Source: Brachybacterium paraconglomeratum (lineage in GTDB: Bacteria > Actinomycetota > Actinomycetes > Actinomycetales > Dermabacteraceae). From it: a DNA stretch of 64,000 nt. The stretch's first letter is position 1. The number at the start of each line of letters is the position of its first letter. Positions 43,380 through 53,236 of this stretch are shown piece after piece. The notes beneath the pieces are model-generated. The model made no database searches and was not told the DNA's origin. It saw nothing but the letters and a program-made list of their open reading frames with translations. Where the stretch lies: the NCBI RefSeq assembly GCF_003994255.1, contig NZ_ML133851.1, forward strand, positions 310,001 through 374,000. The letters are read 5' to 3'. The position numbers and the translations under genes were made by a program.

Positions 43380-44230
43380 GCGCTCAGCAGGGTCGTCCCG
43401 TCGGCGACCAGCTGGGCGGGGCCGCTGAGCGTGACCTCCCCCTCCTCGGTCCAGCCCACCTCGAGCCGCCCTCCGGGCACGTCCACCGTCCACGGCGTGC
43501 GGGATTCGTCCCCGGCGCGCAGCGCCGCGGCGACCGCGACGGCGGCGACGCCGGTGCCGCAGGAGCGGGTCTCCCCCACCCCGCGCTCGTGGACGCGCAT
43601 CGCGATGTGGTGCGGACCGCGCTCGCTGACCAGCTCGATGTTCGCCCCCTCCGCGGGCTCCGGGTCCAGGGCGGGTCGGCGTGAGAGGTCGAGGCCGTCG
43701 AGGTCCACGTCCGCGGGCAGGAAGGCGACCGCGTGGGGGTTGCCCATGTCGACGTCGGTCGCGTCCAGGCGCAGCCCGGCGATCTCGACCGCGCGCGCCT
43801 CCGGGAGCGTGCGGGAAGCGCCCATGCCGACGCGCACCTGCCAGGGCGCCCCGGGGCCCGTCGGCCGCTCGAGGATCTTGACGGCGCGCACGCCGGCGCG
43901 GGTGAGGATCGCGAAGCGGTCCTCGCGCACGTGCCCGGCGCGCTGGAGGTGCGCGGCCAGGACACGGACCCCGTTGCCGCACATCTCCGCGATCGAGCCG
44001 TCGGCGTTGCGGTAGTCCATGAACCATTCGGGGGCGTCGGCAGGGGCGTCGATCCCGGCGGCGCGGGAGCGGACGGCGCGGATCACGCCGTCGCCGCCGA
44101 TCCCGGCACGACGGTCGGCGAGCGCGGCGACGCGGGCGGCGTCCAGCTCGAGCCGGCCGTCGGGGTCGTCGAGGATCACGAAGTCGTTCTCGGTGCCGTG
44201 GCCCTTGGTGAAGTCGAGGGGTGCGCTCAT
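43376..44230 (-). CDS. dapF: diaminopimelate epimerase
   Basis: 284-aa cofactor-independent epimerase converting LL- to meso-diaminopimelate, the substrate of MurE. The two catalytic cysteines are C84 in MCGNGVRV and C224 in SCGTGVAAV. N-terminal FTKGHGTENDFVILDD and GGDGVIRAV are typical. It is separated by 9 nt from miaA and probably co-transcribed with it. Confidence 0.95.
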   Translation of the reverse strand: MSAPLDFTKGHGTENDFVILDDPDGRLELDAARVAALADRRAGIGGDGVIRAVRSRAAGIDAPADAPEWFMDYRNADGSIAEMCGNGVRVLAAHLQRAGHVREDRFAILTRAGVRAVKILERPTGPGAPWQVRVGMGASRTLPEARAVEIAGLRLDATDVDMGNPHAVAFLPADVDLDGLDLSRRPALDPEPAEGANIELVSERGPHHIAMRVHERGVGETRSCGTGVAAVAVAAALRAGDESRTPWTVDVPGGRLEVGWTEEGEVTLSGPAQLVADGTTLLSA

Positions 44231-44239
44231 GGCGGAAGC

Positions 44240-45232
44240 CTACGGCCGGGCGTCGCCGGCCGCTGTGTCCTGCGCCTCGAGGACGGCGAGCGCCCGCGTA
44301 AGGAGGGGGGCGCCGTCCGCGTGCTCGTCCGCGTCGAGCCAGTGCACCCGCGCATCGCGGCGGAACCAGGTGTCCTGCTTGCGGACCAGTCTGCGGGTGC
44401 CGGTGACGGTGTCCTGGATCGCCTGGGCGCAGTCGAGGGTGCCGTCGAGCACGGCCAGGCCCTGCTCGTAGCCGATCGCCCGGCGTGCGGTGAGGCCGCG
44501 GTCCAGTCCCTTCTCCCGCAGCGCGCGGATCTCCTCGAGCAGGCCGGCCTCGACCATGCGGTCCACGCGCACGGCGATCCGTTCGTGGAGCAGGGCGCGG
44601 TCGCGGCGCAGCCCGATCTGCACGGTGGAGGCGTCGGCGTACAGGGGGCGGGGCAGGAAGGCGGTGAAGGGTCGCCCGGTGAGGGCGCCGACCTCGAGGG
44701 CGCGCACGATCCGGCGCGCGTCGCGGGGGCCGATGATCCCGGCGGCCTCGGGGTCGCTCGCGGCGAGCTCGCGGTGCAGCACCTCCGTCCCCTCCTGCGC
44801 GATGCGCTGCTCGAGGCGCTCGCGCAGGGCGGCGTCGGTGGGCGGGAACTCGATGTCGTCGAGCACGGCGCGCACGTACAGCCCGGAGCCGCCGACCAGG
44901 ATCGGGGTCCTGCCCCGGGACCGGATCGCGGCGATGGCCTCGCGCGCGTCGCGCTGATAGGCGGAGACGCTGGCCTCCTCGGTGACCTCGAGGACGTCCA
45001 GCAGGTGATGGGGCACCCCGGCGCGCTCCTCGAGGGTGACCTTCGCGGTGCCGATGTCCATGCCGCGGTACAGCTGGAGGGCGTCGGCGTTGATCACCTC
45101 GCCGTCGAGCTGCCGGGCCAGGGCGATCGCGAGGTCCGACTTCCCCGTCGCGGTCGCGCCCACCACGGCGATCAGCGGAGTGTCCGCCGAGGCGGGGGCG
45201 GGGTCCTGCGCGCTGTGCTCCACAGCCCGCAC
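44240..45232 (-). CDS. miaA: tRNA dimethylallyltransferase
   Basis: About 330-aa enzyme adding dimethylallyl to A37 of tRNAs reading UNN codons, the step before MiaB. P-loop GATATGKSDLAIALA, then INADALQLYRGMDIGTAK and VGGSGLYVRAVLDD are diagnostic, with FTAFLPRPLY and WFRRDARVHWLDAD near the C-terminus. Two in-frame GTG codons (45232 and 45223) are possible starts; neither has a clear ribosome-binding site. Upstream codons are not MiaA-like. Confidence 0.93.
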   Translation of the reverse strand: MRAVEHSAQDPAPASADTPLIAVVGATATGKSDLAIALARQLDGEVINADALQLYRGMDIGTAKVTLEERAGVPHHLLDVLEVTEEASVSAYQRDAREAIAAIRSRGRTPILVGGSGLYVRAVLDDIEFPPTDAALRERLEQRIAQEGTEVLHRELAASDPEAAGIIGPRDARRIVRALEVGALTGRPFTAFLPRPLYADASTVQIGLRRDRALLHERIAVRVDRMVEAGLLEEIRALREKGLDRGLTARRAIGYEQGLAVLDGTLDCAQAIQDTVTGTRRLVRKQDTWFRRDARVHWLDADEHADGAPLLTRALAVLEAQDTAAGDARP

Positions 45233-45369
45233 TGTAGTCGTGTGGGAGGTGTCACCGGGCTCCCCGGGGCACGGGCCCTGCCCTGTTCCCCGGTGGAGGG
45301 AGTAGGGTGATCGGCGATCCTGGCACGGACACGCCTGCCAGGCCCTACGTCCAACGCCCGAGGTGGGAA

Positions 45370-45855
45370 GTGACTGCACCGAACGAGTCCCCTGTCAGGA
45401 CGGACTCGGCCACTGGTCTGGCCCCTGTGACCATGGCGAGGCTCGAGGAGAGCCTCACCCGCCATGGCTATGCCTTCGTCGAGGACGATGAGCACGCGGA
45501 GATCGTCCGCGCACGCTTCGACGACTACCGCTTCCAGTTCATGCTCACCGGAGAGGATCTCGGCGTGCTGCAGACCCGCGGCCGCTGGAGCCATTCGGTG
45601 GACGTCTCGCGCAAGGTCGAGATGGTCAAGCTCTGCAACGAGTGGAACATGAACCGCATCTGGCCGAAGGTCTACGTGCGCCGCGAGTCCGAGGGTCTCC
45701 TCGGCGTGTACGGCGAACTGGCCGCGGACTTCCGCGCCGGCGCCCTCGACTCCCAGATCGACAGCGCGGTCAAGTGCGGGCTCAGCACCGTGATCGCCTT
45801 CTTCCACAGTCTGGAGGAGCGCCTCGGCGCCGAGCTCGACGACCTCGACACCTGA
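45370..45855 (+). CDS. YbjN domain-containing protein
   Basis: 161-aa cytosolic protein of the bacterial YbjN family, linked by weak experimental evidence in other species to stress and motility regulation. Recognisable segments are VTMARLEESLTRHGYAF, FQFMLTGEDLGVLQTRGRW and KVEMVKLCNEWNMNRIWPKVYVR. The GTG at 45370 is preferred because a TAGGGT -10-like element at 45303-45308 would place the transcript start after the upstream in-frame GTG at 45307. It is divergent from miaA and convergent with miaB. Confidence 0.8.
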   Translation: MTAPNESPVRTDSATGLAPVTMARLEESLTRHGYAFVEDDEHAEIVRARFDDYRFQFMLTGEDLGVLQTRGRWSHSVDVSRKVEMVKLCNEWNMNRIWPKVYVRRESEGLLGVYGELAADFRAGALDSQIDSAVKCGLSTVIAFFHSLEERLGAELDDLDT

Positions 45856-45874
45856 GGTCCGCCTCCTGCGCAGC

Positions 45875-45918
45875 ACGAGCCGGGGCCCTCGCGATCGCTC
45901 GCGAGGGCCCCGGCTCGT
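45875..45918. terminator. bidirectional terminator between YbjN gene and miaB
   Basis: A perfect 20-bp stem (45875-45894 with 45899-45918) and 4-nt loop lie between two convergent genes, 20 nt after the YbjN stop. It is one of the strongest inverted repeats in the window. Confidence 0.85.
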
Positions 45919-45993
45919 CCGCGTGCGCAGGCCGCGACCGACGGGCAGGTCGGGCGTCGGCCGCGGCCGACGGCGGGGCCTCCCGCCGACGGC

Positions 45994-47559
45994 TCAGCCG
46001 CGGCGCAGGCTCGGCATCCCGAGGGTGACCGGGCCGGCCGGCGTCGCTCCCCCGTGGCCGGTGCCGCAGGAGCCGCCCGCGTCCAGGCCCTGCACGCCCG
46101 CCTCCCAGGCGTCGCCGGAGCGGGTGCGGCGCACCGAGAAGCGCGGGTCCCCCGCGCGCAGGGGCGCGCCCGCCTCGAGGGCGCTGTCGGCGATGAGGTA
46201 GTGCGGCGCGGCATGGGTGACCGTGGCGGTGACCAGGTCGCCGGGGCGGGGCCGCTGCACCTCGGGCAGGTCCGCCGGCAGGGAGAAGTGCACCAGGCGG
46301 TGGTCACGGGCGCGGCCGGAGAGGCGGCGGGTCTCGGCGTCGCGATCCCCCTCGCCCTCGGCGACGAGGATCTCGACGCTGCGGCCCTCCTGTGCGAGGT
46401 TCTCCTCGTGGGCGATGCGGTCCTGGAGGGCGACGAGCCGCTCGAACCGCTCCTGCACGACCTCCTTGGGGACCTGGTCCTCCATGGTCGCCGCGGGGGT
46501 GCCGGGACGGATGGAGTACTGGAAGGTGAAGGCGCTGGAGAAGCGGGAGGCCTCGACCACCTCGAGGGTGCGCTGGAAGTCGTCCTCGGTCTCGCCGGGG
46601 AAGCCGACGATGATGTCGGTGGTGATCGCGGCCTCGGGGATCCGCTCCCGGACCCGGTCCAGGATGCCGAGGAACTTCTTGGAGCGGTAGGAGCGCTTCA
46701 TGCGGCGCAGCACGTCGTCGGAGCCGGACTGCAGCGGCATGTGCAGCTGGGGCATGACGTTGTCCGTCTCGGCCATCGCGTCGATGACGTCGTCGGTGAA
46801 CATCGCAGGGTGCGGGGAGGTGAAGCGCACGCGCTCCAGCCCTTCGACGTCGCCGCAGGCCCGCAGCAGCTTCGCGAAGGCGCCCCGGTCCCCGAACTCC
46901 ACGCCGTAGGAGTTCACGTTCTGGCCCAGCAGCGTCACCTCGATCGCGCCGGAGTCGACCACGTCGCGCACCTCGGCGAGGACGTCGCCGGGGCGGCGGT
47001 CCTTCTCCTTGCCGCGCAGAGAGGGGACGATGCAGAAGGTGCACGTGTTGTTGCAGCCCACGGAGATCGACACCCACGCCGCGTAGGCGGACTCGCGCCG
47101 GGTGGGCAGCGTCGAGGGGAAGACGTCCAGGGACTCGAGGATCTCGACCTGCGCCTCGGCGTTGTGGCGGGCGCGGTCCAGTAGCACCGGCAGCGAGCCG
47201 ATGTTGTGGGTGCCGAAGACGACGTCGACCCACGGGGCGCGCTCGACGATCGCGGCGCGGTCCTTCTGCGCGAGGCAGCCGCCGACGGCGATCTGCATCC
47301 CCGGGTTCGCGTCCTTGCCGGGGCGGAGCCCGCCGAGGGTGCCGTAGAGCTTGTTGTCCGCGTTCTCCCGGACCGCGCAGGTGTTGAACACGATCACGTC
47401 GACCTCGCCGCGGCGCGGATCGGCGTCCTTCGGCGCGGCGCTGTAGCCGGAGTCCTCGAGCATGCCGGTGAGGCGCTCGGAGTCGTGCACGTTCATCTGG
47501 CAGCCGAAGGTGCGCACCTGGTAGGTGCCGCGCTGCGGGGCGGGGGCGGTGAGAGACAT
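45994..47559 (-). CDS. miaB: tRNA-2-methylthio-N6-dimethylallyladenosine synthase
   Basis: Radical-SAM methylthiotransferase acting after MiaA (521 aa). The N-terminal UPF0004 domain carries its cluster cysteines in [28 protein letters not shown] and [10 protein letters not shown]. The radical-SAM motif is [11 protein letters not shown] (C169, C173, C176). A TRAM domain follows near residue 400, and the C-terminus has an extra 60-residue Gly-rich tail ending in LGMPSLRRG. Position upstream of miaA is the standard actinobacterial order, interrupted here only by the inverted YbjN gene. Confidence 0.96.
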   Translation of the reverse strand: MSLTAPAPQRGTYQVRTFGCQMNVHDSERLTGMLEDSGYSAAPKDADPRRGEVDVIVFNTCAVRENADNKLYGTLGGLRPGKDANPGMQIAVGGCLAQKDRAAIVERAPWVDVVFGTHNIGSLPVLLDRARHNAEAQVEILESLDVFPSTLPTRRESAYAAWVSISVGCNNTCTFCIVPSLRGKEKDRRPGDVLAEVRDVVDSGAIEVTLLGQNVNSYGVEFGDRGAFAKLLRACGDVEGLERVRFTSPHPAMFTDDVIDAMAETDNVMPQLHMPLQSGSDDVLRRMKRSYRSKKFLGILDRVRERIPEAAITTDIIVGFPGETEDDFQRTLEVVEASRFSSAFTFQYSIRPGTPAATMEDQVPKEVVQERFERLVALQDRIAHEENLAQEGRSVEILVAEGEGDRDAETRRLSGRARDHRLVHFSLPADLPEVQRPRPGDLVTATVTHAAPHYLIADSALEAGAPLRAGDPRFSVRRTRSGDAWEAGVQGLDAGGSCGTGHGGATPAGPVTLGMPSLRRG

Positions 47560-47745
47560 AGTGGTCCCAGGGTACGGCGCTCGGGGCGGGCGGGCCCTCA
47601 GGTCACAGGGCGGAAACGATCACCGCGAAGTGACCGTCCCCCCTCCGGATCCACCTAAGGTGATCATGACCTGCGGGGAGGCCGACGAGACACAGCTGTC
47701 CGCCCGGTGCTCGTTCCCCGGTGACGACCTTGACGAGGAGTAGAC

Positions 47746-48759
47746 ATGCGAATGCGACGACGCAGCTTTGCCGCCCTGGGCGCTTCGATCCTGGGAGCCG
47801 GTGTGCTCGCCGCCTGCGGCGACGACGGCGGGAGCGGCGGGGGCGAGGGCGGTGCGCCCGCAGAGGGCGGCGAGGGCGACTTCGTCACCGACCTGACCTT
47901 CGGCACCGGCGGCACCGCCGGCGTGTACTACCCGCTCGGGGGCGAGTACGCGAGCATCTACCAGGACAACATCGAGGGGATCACCGTCAACTACACCGAC
48001 TCCGGCGCCTCGGTGGAGAACATCGGGATGATCTTCCAGCAGGAGTGGCAGCTCGGGATCGCGCAGTCCGACACCGCGAACGCCGCGGTCACCGGCTCCG
48101 CCGACTTCGAAGGGGCGCAGGTCGACAACCTGGGCTGGATCGCCGCGCTCTACCCGGAGGCCGCGCACATGGTGACGCTGACCGAGGCCGGTTTCACGTC
48201 CGTGGCGGACCTCAAGGGCAAGCGCATCGCCGTGGGCGACGTCGGCTCCGGCACCCGTGCGGTCTCCGACGCGATCCTCGCCGCCTATGGGATCGCCGAC
48301 GGCGACTACGAGCCCTTCGAGCAGGACTTCTCCAGCTCGCTGGACCTCCTGCGCGACGGCAACATCGACGCCTCGATCTTCGTGGTGGGCACCCCGACCG
48401 GCTCGCTCGGCGACCTCTCCGCCACCAACGACGTCACGCTGCTCTCGCTCGACGAGGACACGGCGCAGGAGATCGCCGACGGCTCCCTGTACGAGGTCTA
48501 CACGATCGAGCCCGGCGCCTACGAGTTCGTCACCGAGCCGCTGACCACGCTGTCCGTCGCCGCGGCCCTGGTCGCGTCGACCACGCAGGTCAGCCCCGAG
48601 GTGGCCTACGAGATCACGGCGGCGACCTTCGAGTTCGCCGATCAGATCACTCTCCCGCAGAGCGAGCTGATCACACACGACTACGCCCTGTTCGGCCAGG
48701 GGGACGTCCCCTTCCACCCCGGCGCCGAGAAGTACTACCAGGAGCAGGGGCTCCTCTGA
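47746..48759 (+). CDS. TAXI-family TRAP transporter solute-binding lipoprotein
   Basis: 337-aa extracytoplasmic receptor of a TRAP uptake system. The signal peptide has a twin-arginine-like RRRSFAAL and a lipobox GVLAAC with the lipidated Cys at residue 24, followed by a Gly/Asp/Glu-rich tether. The mature part shows FGTGGTAGVYYPLGG, QSDTANAAV, LKGKRIAVGDVGSGTRAVS and AFFVVGTPT-type TAXI features. LspA (8943) would process it. The ligand is unknown; characterised TAXI receptors bind amino acids such as glutamate or small carboxylates. A GAGGAG ribosome-binding site precedes the ATG. Confidence 0.92.
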   Translation: MRMRRRSFAALGASILGAGVLAACGDDGGSGGGEGGAPAEGGEGDFVTDLTFGTGGTAGVYYPLGGEYASIYQDNIEGITVNYTDSGASVENIGMIFQQEWQLGIAQSDTANAAVTGSADFEGAQVDNLGWIAALYPEAAHMVTLTEAGFTSVADLKGKRIAVGDVGSGTRAVSDAILAAYGIADGDYEPFEQDFSSSLDLLRDGNIDASIFVVGTPTGSLGDLSATNDVTLLSLDEDTAQEIADGSLYEVYTIEPGAYEFVTEPLTTLSVAAALVASTTQVSPEVAYEITAATFEFADQITLPQSELITHDYALFGQGDVPFHPGAEKYYQEQGLL

Positions 48760-48760
48760 G

Positions 48761-50797
48761 ATGAGCACTGCCGACACGCCGTCCGCTCCTCAGCCCGCGG
48801 ACTCCGCGCTCGACGCACCGCTCGATGCGGAGTCCGTGAAGGAGGCCGAGGAGCAGACGGAGGATCTGCTGAGGGAGCACGACAGCGCGAGCCGCTTTCG
48901 CACCGGGCTCGGGTCCTGGGTGTGGATCGTGGGCGGTCTCTCGATCGCGCTGACGCTGTTCCACCTCTACACCGGGGTCTTCGGATCGCGCCCCTCCCTC
49001 ATCCAGGGCGCGATCCATCTCGGCGGCGCGACCTCCATCATCTTCCTGCTCTACCCGATCAACAGGCGTGTGAGCCTGACCGACGGGGTGCCCTGGTACG
49101 ACGCCGTCCTGGCGATCCTCTCCCTCGGCGCGAACCTGTACATCGTCGTCGAGTACCGGCACCTGACCAGCAACCTGGTGCAGATCATGGGGTTCCGGGA
49201 GGTCGACTACATCGTCGCCGCCCTGGGGATCCTGCTGGTCCTGGAGGCCACGAGGCGCTGCGTGGGGCTGCCGATCGTGATCATCGCGTCCCTCGCGATC
49301 GCGTACTCGATCTTCGTGTACGGGATGAGCTGGCAGAACTACGCGGTCGGCACGTTCTTCACAGCGCGCTCGGGCGTGTTCGGCACCCCGATCCAGGTCT
49401 CCTCGACCTTCATCTTCCTGTTCCTGCTGTTCGCGGTGGTGCTGATCCGCACGAACATCGGCGCCTTCTTCAACGACCTCGCGTTCCGCGTCGCGGGGCG
49501 CTTCACCGGCGGTCCGGCCAAGGCCGCGGTCGCCGCCAGCGGTCTGCAGGGCATGATCTCCGGATCCTCGGTCGCCAACACGGTGGCCTCGGGGTCCTTC
49601 ACGATCCCGATCATGAAGAAAGCCGGGTTCAAGCCGCACGTCGCCGGGGCCACCGAGGCCACCGCGTCCACCGGAGGCCAGTTCATGCCGCCGATCATGG
49701 GCGCGGCCGCGTTCATCATGGCGGAGTACACCGGCGTGCCCTATGCGGAGATCATCGTCATCGCGATCATCCCCGCGCTGCTGTACTTCCTCGGCGTCAT
49801 GCTCTCTGTCCACTTCGATGCCAAGCGCAACGGGCTCGGCGGTCTGCCCGCGTCGATGCTCCCGTCCTGGACGTCGCTTGCGAAACGAGCGGACCTGATC
49901 ATTCCGCTGGTGATCATCGTGTGGATGATGCTGGACGGCTTCTCCCCGGCCCGTGCGGCGCTGTGGGGCATCGGCGCGGCCTTCGTGCTGAGTTTCCTGA
50001 GGAAGTCGACCAGGCTGGGCTTCGTCGGGATCGTGAAGATGCTGGAGGCGGGCGCTCGCACTGCACTGCCGGTGATCGCCGCCTGCGCCACGGCGGGAAT
50101 CGTCGCCGGCACCGTGACCAGCACGGGGCTGGGCAGCCGCCTCGGCGGTTCGATCATCGACATCGCCCAGGGCAGCTTCCTGCTGGTGCTGCTGATGACG
50201 ATGATCGTCTGCGTGATCCTGGGCATGGGTCTGCCGACGACGGCGAACTACGTGGTCACCGCGACCATCGCGGCGCCGATCCTGATCAACAACTTCGAGG
50301 TGCCGGTGATCGCGGCGCACATGTTCGTGTTCTTCTTCGGCATCCTCGCCGACATCACTCCGCCGGTGTGCCTCGCGGCCTATGCCGGTGCAGGGATCGC
50401 AGGTGCGAATCCGATGAGGACGGGGGTCACGGCGGTCAAGCTGGCGATCGCGGCGTTCCTGATCCCCTTCGTGTTCGTCCTGGAGCCGTCCCTGCTGCTC
50501 CAGGGAACGATCACCGAGCTGATCCCGGCGCTGGCCACCCTGGTCCTGGGGATGATGGTGATCGCGGCCGGGCTCGCGGGGTACTTCTTCGGGCGGACCA
50601 GCGCCCTGGAGCGGGCTCTGCTCCTCATCGGCGGCGTGCTGATGGTCTATCCGCACGTGGTCGTCTCCTTGGCGGGCCTCGTGCTCGCGGTGATCGCCGT
50701 GGTCCTGCAGCTCATCAGGCGCCGCGGATCCCGCGGTGACAGCCCCGCAGTGGCTGAGCGGGAGGACGCCTCCGACGGGGCGGCCTCGACGGGCTGA
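48761..50797 (+). CDS. fused TRAP transporter permease (4TM plus 12TM)
   Basis: 678-aa integral membrane protein combining the DctQ-like small and DctM-like large TRAP subunits, the usual form in TAXI systems. About 16 hydrophobic segments are visible. Conserved stretches include ISGSSVANTVASGSFTIP, the GGQFMPPIMGAAAFIMAEY segment and GMGLPTTANYVVTATI. It starts one nucleotide after the receptor stop, so the two are one operon. Transport would be driven by a Na+ or H+ gradient. Confidence 0.94.
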   Translation: MSTADTPSAPQPADSALDAPLDAESVKEAEEQTEDLLREHDSASRFRTGLGSWVWIVGGLSIALTLFHLYTGVFGSRPSLIQGAIHLGGATSIIFLLYPINRRVSLTDGVPWYDAVLAILSLGANLYIVVEYRHLTSNLVQIMGFREVDYIVAALGILLVLEATRRCVGLPIVIIASLAIAYSIFVYGMSWQNYAVGTFFTARSGVFGTPIQVSSTFIFLFLLFAVVLIRTNIGAFFNDLAFRVAGRFTGGPAKAAVAASGLQGMISGSSVANTVASGSFTIPIMKKAGFKPHVAGATEATASTGGQFMPPIMGAAAFIMAEYTGVPYAEIIVIAIIPALLYFLGVMLSVHFDAKRNGLGGLPASMLPSWTSLAKRADLIIPLVIIVWMMLDGFSPARAALWGIGAAFVLSFLRKSTRLGFVGIVKMLEAGARTALPVIAACATAGIVAGTVTSTGLGSRLGGSIIDIAQGSFLLVLLMTMIVCVILGMGLPTTANYVVTATIAAPILINNFEVPVIAAHMFVFFFGILADITPPVCLAAYAGAGIAGANPMRTGVTAVKLAIAAFLIPFVFVLEPSLLLQGTITELIPALATLVLGMMVIAAGLAGYFFGRTSALERALLLIGGVLMVYPHVVVSLAGLVLAVIAVVLQLIRRRGSRGDSPAVAEREDASDGAASTG

Positions 50798-50820
50798 GCC
50801 GGGCTGAGCCGGGCCCACGT

Positions 50821-50860
50821 CCTGAGCAGGCGGGCGCCGTACGGCGCCCGCCTGCTCAGG
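50821..50860. terminator. perfect 40-nt palindrome between TRAP permease and recX
   Basis: Bases 50821-50840 are the exact inverse complement of 50841-50860, with CGTACG at the centre, so any hairpin needs only a minimal loop. It lies 23 nt after the permease stop and overlaps the recX stop codon (50856-50858), fitting a shared terminator for the convergent genes. Confidence 0.8.
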
Positions 50861-51620
50861 CGGCGGGGTCCTCGGCGGCGGCGCGCAGCTCCCCCGCGAT
50901 CACGTGGACGGCCAGATCACCGGGATAGCCCTTGCGGGTCAGGAGCGCATCGAGCCGGCGGGAGAGCCGGCGGCGGTGGCTGCCGTCGCGCTCCTCGCGC
51001 AGCCGTTCCCGGTCGCGGTGGTCGATGCGGGAGCGGACCAGCTCGCGGCAGCGCTGCTCCTCGTCGGTCTGCCCGTCCGAGAGGGCGGCCTCGATCAGCT
51101 CGGCGTCGACGCGCCGGGCCTCGAGCTCGCGGCGCAGCGCCTCGTCGCCGAGCGCGCGCAGGGAGCGACGCTGCTGGACCCAGTCGTGGGCGAAGGCGGC
51201 GTCGTCGATCAGGCCGGCGCGGGCGATCCGGGCCATCGCCTCATGGGCGACGTCCGCGGGCACCTCCCGCTCGGCGAGGCGGCCGCGCATCTCGCCCTCG
51301 GAGCGGCGCCGCGTGGACAGCAGACGCATCAGGTAGCGGCACTCGTGCACGACCGCCTTCTCGCGGGCGCGCTGCTCCTCGCTCTCCTCGGGACGGGGCC
51401 GCTCGAGGATCTCGCGGGTGCGCGCGGCGAGCTGCTCGGTCACCTGCTGCGCAGGGTGCGGGCGCCGGGCGGGGGCCTCCCCCTCCGGGGAGCTCGAGCC
51501 CCGGGAGCGAGGCACGGACCGGGCAGCGTGCGGGGCCGCGCCCGCGGACCGTGCGGGGACGCCGGCGGCGCCGACGACCTGCTGGTCGCCGGCGCCGCCG
51601 GGGTGATGCCGAGGAGTCAT
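50856..51620 (-). CDS. recX: RecA regulator RecX
   Basis: 254-aa inhibitor of RecA filament growth. The family core of tandem three-helix units runs from about residue 90 (CRYLMRLLSTRRRSEGEMRGRLAE) through IDDAAFAHDWVQQRR to RRLDALLTRKGY. The first 80 residues are Ala/Pro/Arg/Glu-rich and not part of the family. The ATG at 51620 lies 3 nt after the recA stop, so translation is likely coupled and co-induced with recA. Its stop sits within the palindromic terminator. Confidence 0.92.
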   Translation of the reverse strand: MTPRHHPGGAGDQQVVGAAGVPARSAGAAPHAARSVPRSRGSSSPEGEAPARRPHPAQQVTEQLAARTREILERPRPEESEEQRAREKAVVHECRYLMRLLSTRRRSEGEMRGRLAEREVPADVAHEAMARIARAGLIDDAAFAHDWVQQRRSLRALGDEALRRELEARRVDAELIEAALSDGQTDEEQRCRELVRSRIDHRDRERLREERDGSHRRRLSRRLDALLTRKGYPGDLAVHVIAGELRAAAEDPAA

Positions 51621-51623
51621 CGC

Positions 51624-52742
51624 TCAGATGGTGGCGGGGACGTCCTCGTCGAGGAACTCGTCCTCGCCCAGCACGTCCTCGGCCCCGATCTCCGTCTCGG
51701 GCGCCGCCTGCTCCGCGGCGTACTTCCCGACCCCGAGGGTGCGCAGGATCTTCTCCTCGATCTCCGCCGCGAGATCGGGGTTGTCCTTGAGGAACTGGCG
51801 CGAGTTCTCCTTGCCCTGCCCCAGCTGGTCGCCCTCGTAGGTGAACCAGGCACCGGACTTGCGCACCACTCCGTGCTCCACGCCGAGGTCGATCAGGCCG
51901 CCTTCGCGGGAGATGCCCTCGCCGTAGAGGATGTCGAACTCGGCCTGCTTGAAGGGCGGGGCCATCTTGTTCTTGACGACCTTGACGCGGGTGCGGTTGC
52001 CGACGGCGTCGGAGCCGGACTTCAGGGTCTCGATGCGGCGGATGTCCATGCGGACCGAGGCGTAGAACTTCAGCGCCTTGCCGCCGGTGGTGGTCTCGGG
52101 GCTGCCGAAGAAGACGCCGATCTTCTCGCGCAGCTGGTTGATGAAGATCGCGGTGGTGCCCGAGGAGGACAGCGCGCCGGTGAGCTTGCGCAGCGCCTGC
52201 GACATGAGACGGGCCTGGAGGCCGACGTGGGAGTCGCCCATCTCGCCCTCGATCTCGGCCTTGGGCACGAGCGCGGCGACGGAGTCGACCACGACGATGT
52301 CCAGCGCGCCGGAGCGGATCAGCATGTCGGTGATCTCGAGAGCCTGCTCGCCGGTGTCCGGCTGGGAGACCAGCAGGGCGTCGGTGTCCACGCCGAGCTT
52401 CTTGGCGTACTCGGGGTCCAGCGCGTGCTCGGCGTCGATGAACGCGGCGATGCCGCCGTTGCGCTGCGCGTTGGCGACCGCGTGGAGGGCGACGGTGGTC
52501 TTGCCCGAGGACTCCGGACCGTAGATCTCGACGATGCGGCCGCGGGGCAGGCCGCCGACGCCGAGGGCGGCGTCCAGCGCGACCGAGCCGGTGGGGATGA
52601 CCTCGACGGGCGGGCGGGTGTCGTCGCCGAGCCGCATGATCGATCCCTTGCCGAACTGGCGGTCGATCTGGGCGAGGGCGTTGTCGAGGGAGGAGCCGCG
52701 ATCCTTCGCGGTGGACTTGGGGGCGGACTTCGATGCAGCCAT
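51624..52742 (-). CDS. recA: recombinase RecA
   Basis: 372-aa strand-exchange ATPase, also the co-protease for LexA. Walker [35 protein letters not shown] (Walker B) and the L2 loop [20 protein letters not shown] are intact, and the C-terminus is acidic as usual. No intein is present. The ATG at 52742 has GGAAGGA 8 nt upstream. An SOS box lies 170 nt upstream at 52912-52927. Confidence 0.98.
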   Translation of the reverse strand: MAASKSAPKSTAKDRGSSLDNALAQIDRQFGKGSIMRLGDDTRPPVEVIPTGSVALDAALGVGGLPRGRIVEIYGPESSGKTTVALHAVANAQRNGGIAAFIDAEHALDPEYAKKLGVDTDALLVSQPDTGEQALEITDMLIRSGALDIVVVDSVAALVPKAEIEGEMGDSHVGLQARLMSQALRKLTGALSSSGTTAIFINQLREKIGVFFGSPETTTGGKALKFYASVRMDIRRIETLKSGSDAVGNRTRVKVVKNKMAPPFKQAEFDILYGEGISREGGLIDLGVEHGVVRKSGAWFTYEGDQLGQGKENSRQFLKDNPDLAAEIEEKILRTLGVGKYAAEQAAPETEIGAEDVLGEDEFLDEDVPATI

Positions 52743-52911
52743 GGGGTGTTCCTTCCTGAGGGCCGGGTGAGCCGACGTGGTGACCTTGCGGCCACAGTAG
52801 GCGCCGACCCCGACATTCGCCGCTGCCCCGCAGCCCCTGTGGATGACGGGGCAGTGGGGAGGAGAGGTGCTGAGGCGGGCACGATGCCCGGGGACCGACG
52901 AACACAGACTA

Positions 52912-52927
52912 CCGAACAGACGTTCGA
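52912..52927 (-). promoter_or_regulatory. lexA box: LexA (SOS) box upstream of recA
   Basis: CCGAAC-AGAC-GTTCGA differs from the consensus TCGAAC-N4-GTTCGA only at the first base. It lies in the gap between the DUF3046 gene and recA, 170 nt before the recA start. Confidence 0.85.
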
Positions 52928-53010
52928 ACTCAAGTCGGTCGCGGGCGTGTCGCGCCGTGTGCTCCGCAGCGATCCTCGGGGCCCGCGGCGGCGCCGGCCC
53001 CAGCTGGATG

Positions 53011-53235
53011 TCAGCGTCGTCGCTGCTCGACGGGGATCTCCCAGCGGGCGGACTCGGGGACCTCCATCGCCTCGCACAGCGCGGTCCACACCGCACGCAC
53101 GGCGACCCCGTGCTCGAGGGCCTCGGCGGCGGTCAGGCCGCCGACCTCCTCGAGCACGAGGTCGTGGGTGTAGGTGCGGGCCAGCGCGGGGCCGAACACG
53201 TGATCGGCCAGCTCCGCGAACTCGCTGCGCCGCAC
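53011..53235 (-). CDS. DUF3046 family protein
   Basis: 74-aa helical protein of the actinobacterial DUF3046 family, which almost always precedes rec[23 protein letters not shown], then [16 protein letters not shown] and [20 protein letters not shown]. The start is a GTG one nucleotide after the clgR stop. Function is unknown. The conserved clgR-DUF3046-recA order suggests a link to the stress or DNA-repair programme. Confidence 0.88.
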   Translation of the reverse strand: MRRSEFAELADHVFGPALARTYTHDLVLEEVGGLTAAEALEHGVAVRAVWTALCEAMEVPESARWEIPVEQRRR

Positions 53236-53236
53236 C

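Noticed and set aside
51624-52742. An intein in RecA or in DnaE
   Set aside because: Both proteins have normal length and uninterrupted motifs.
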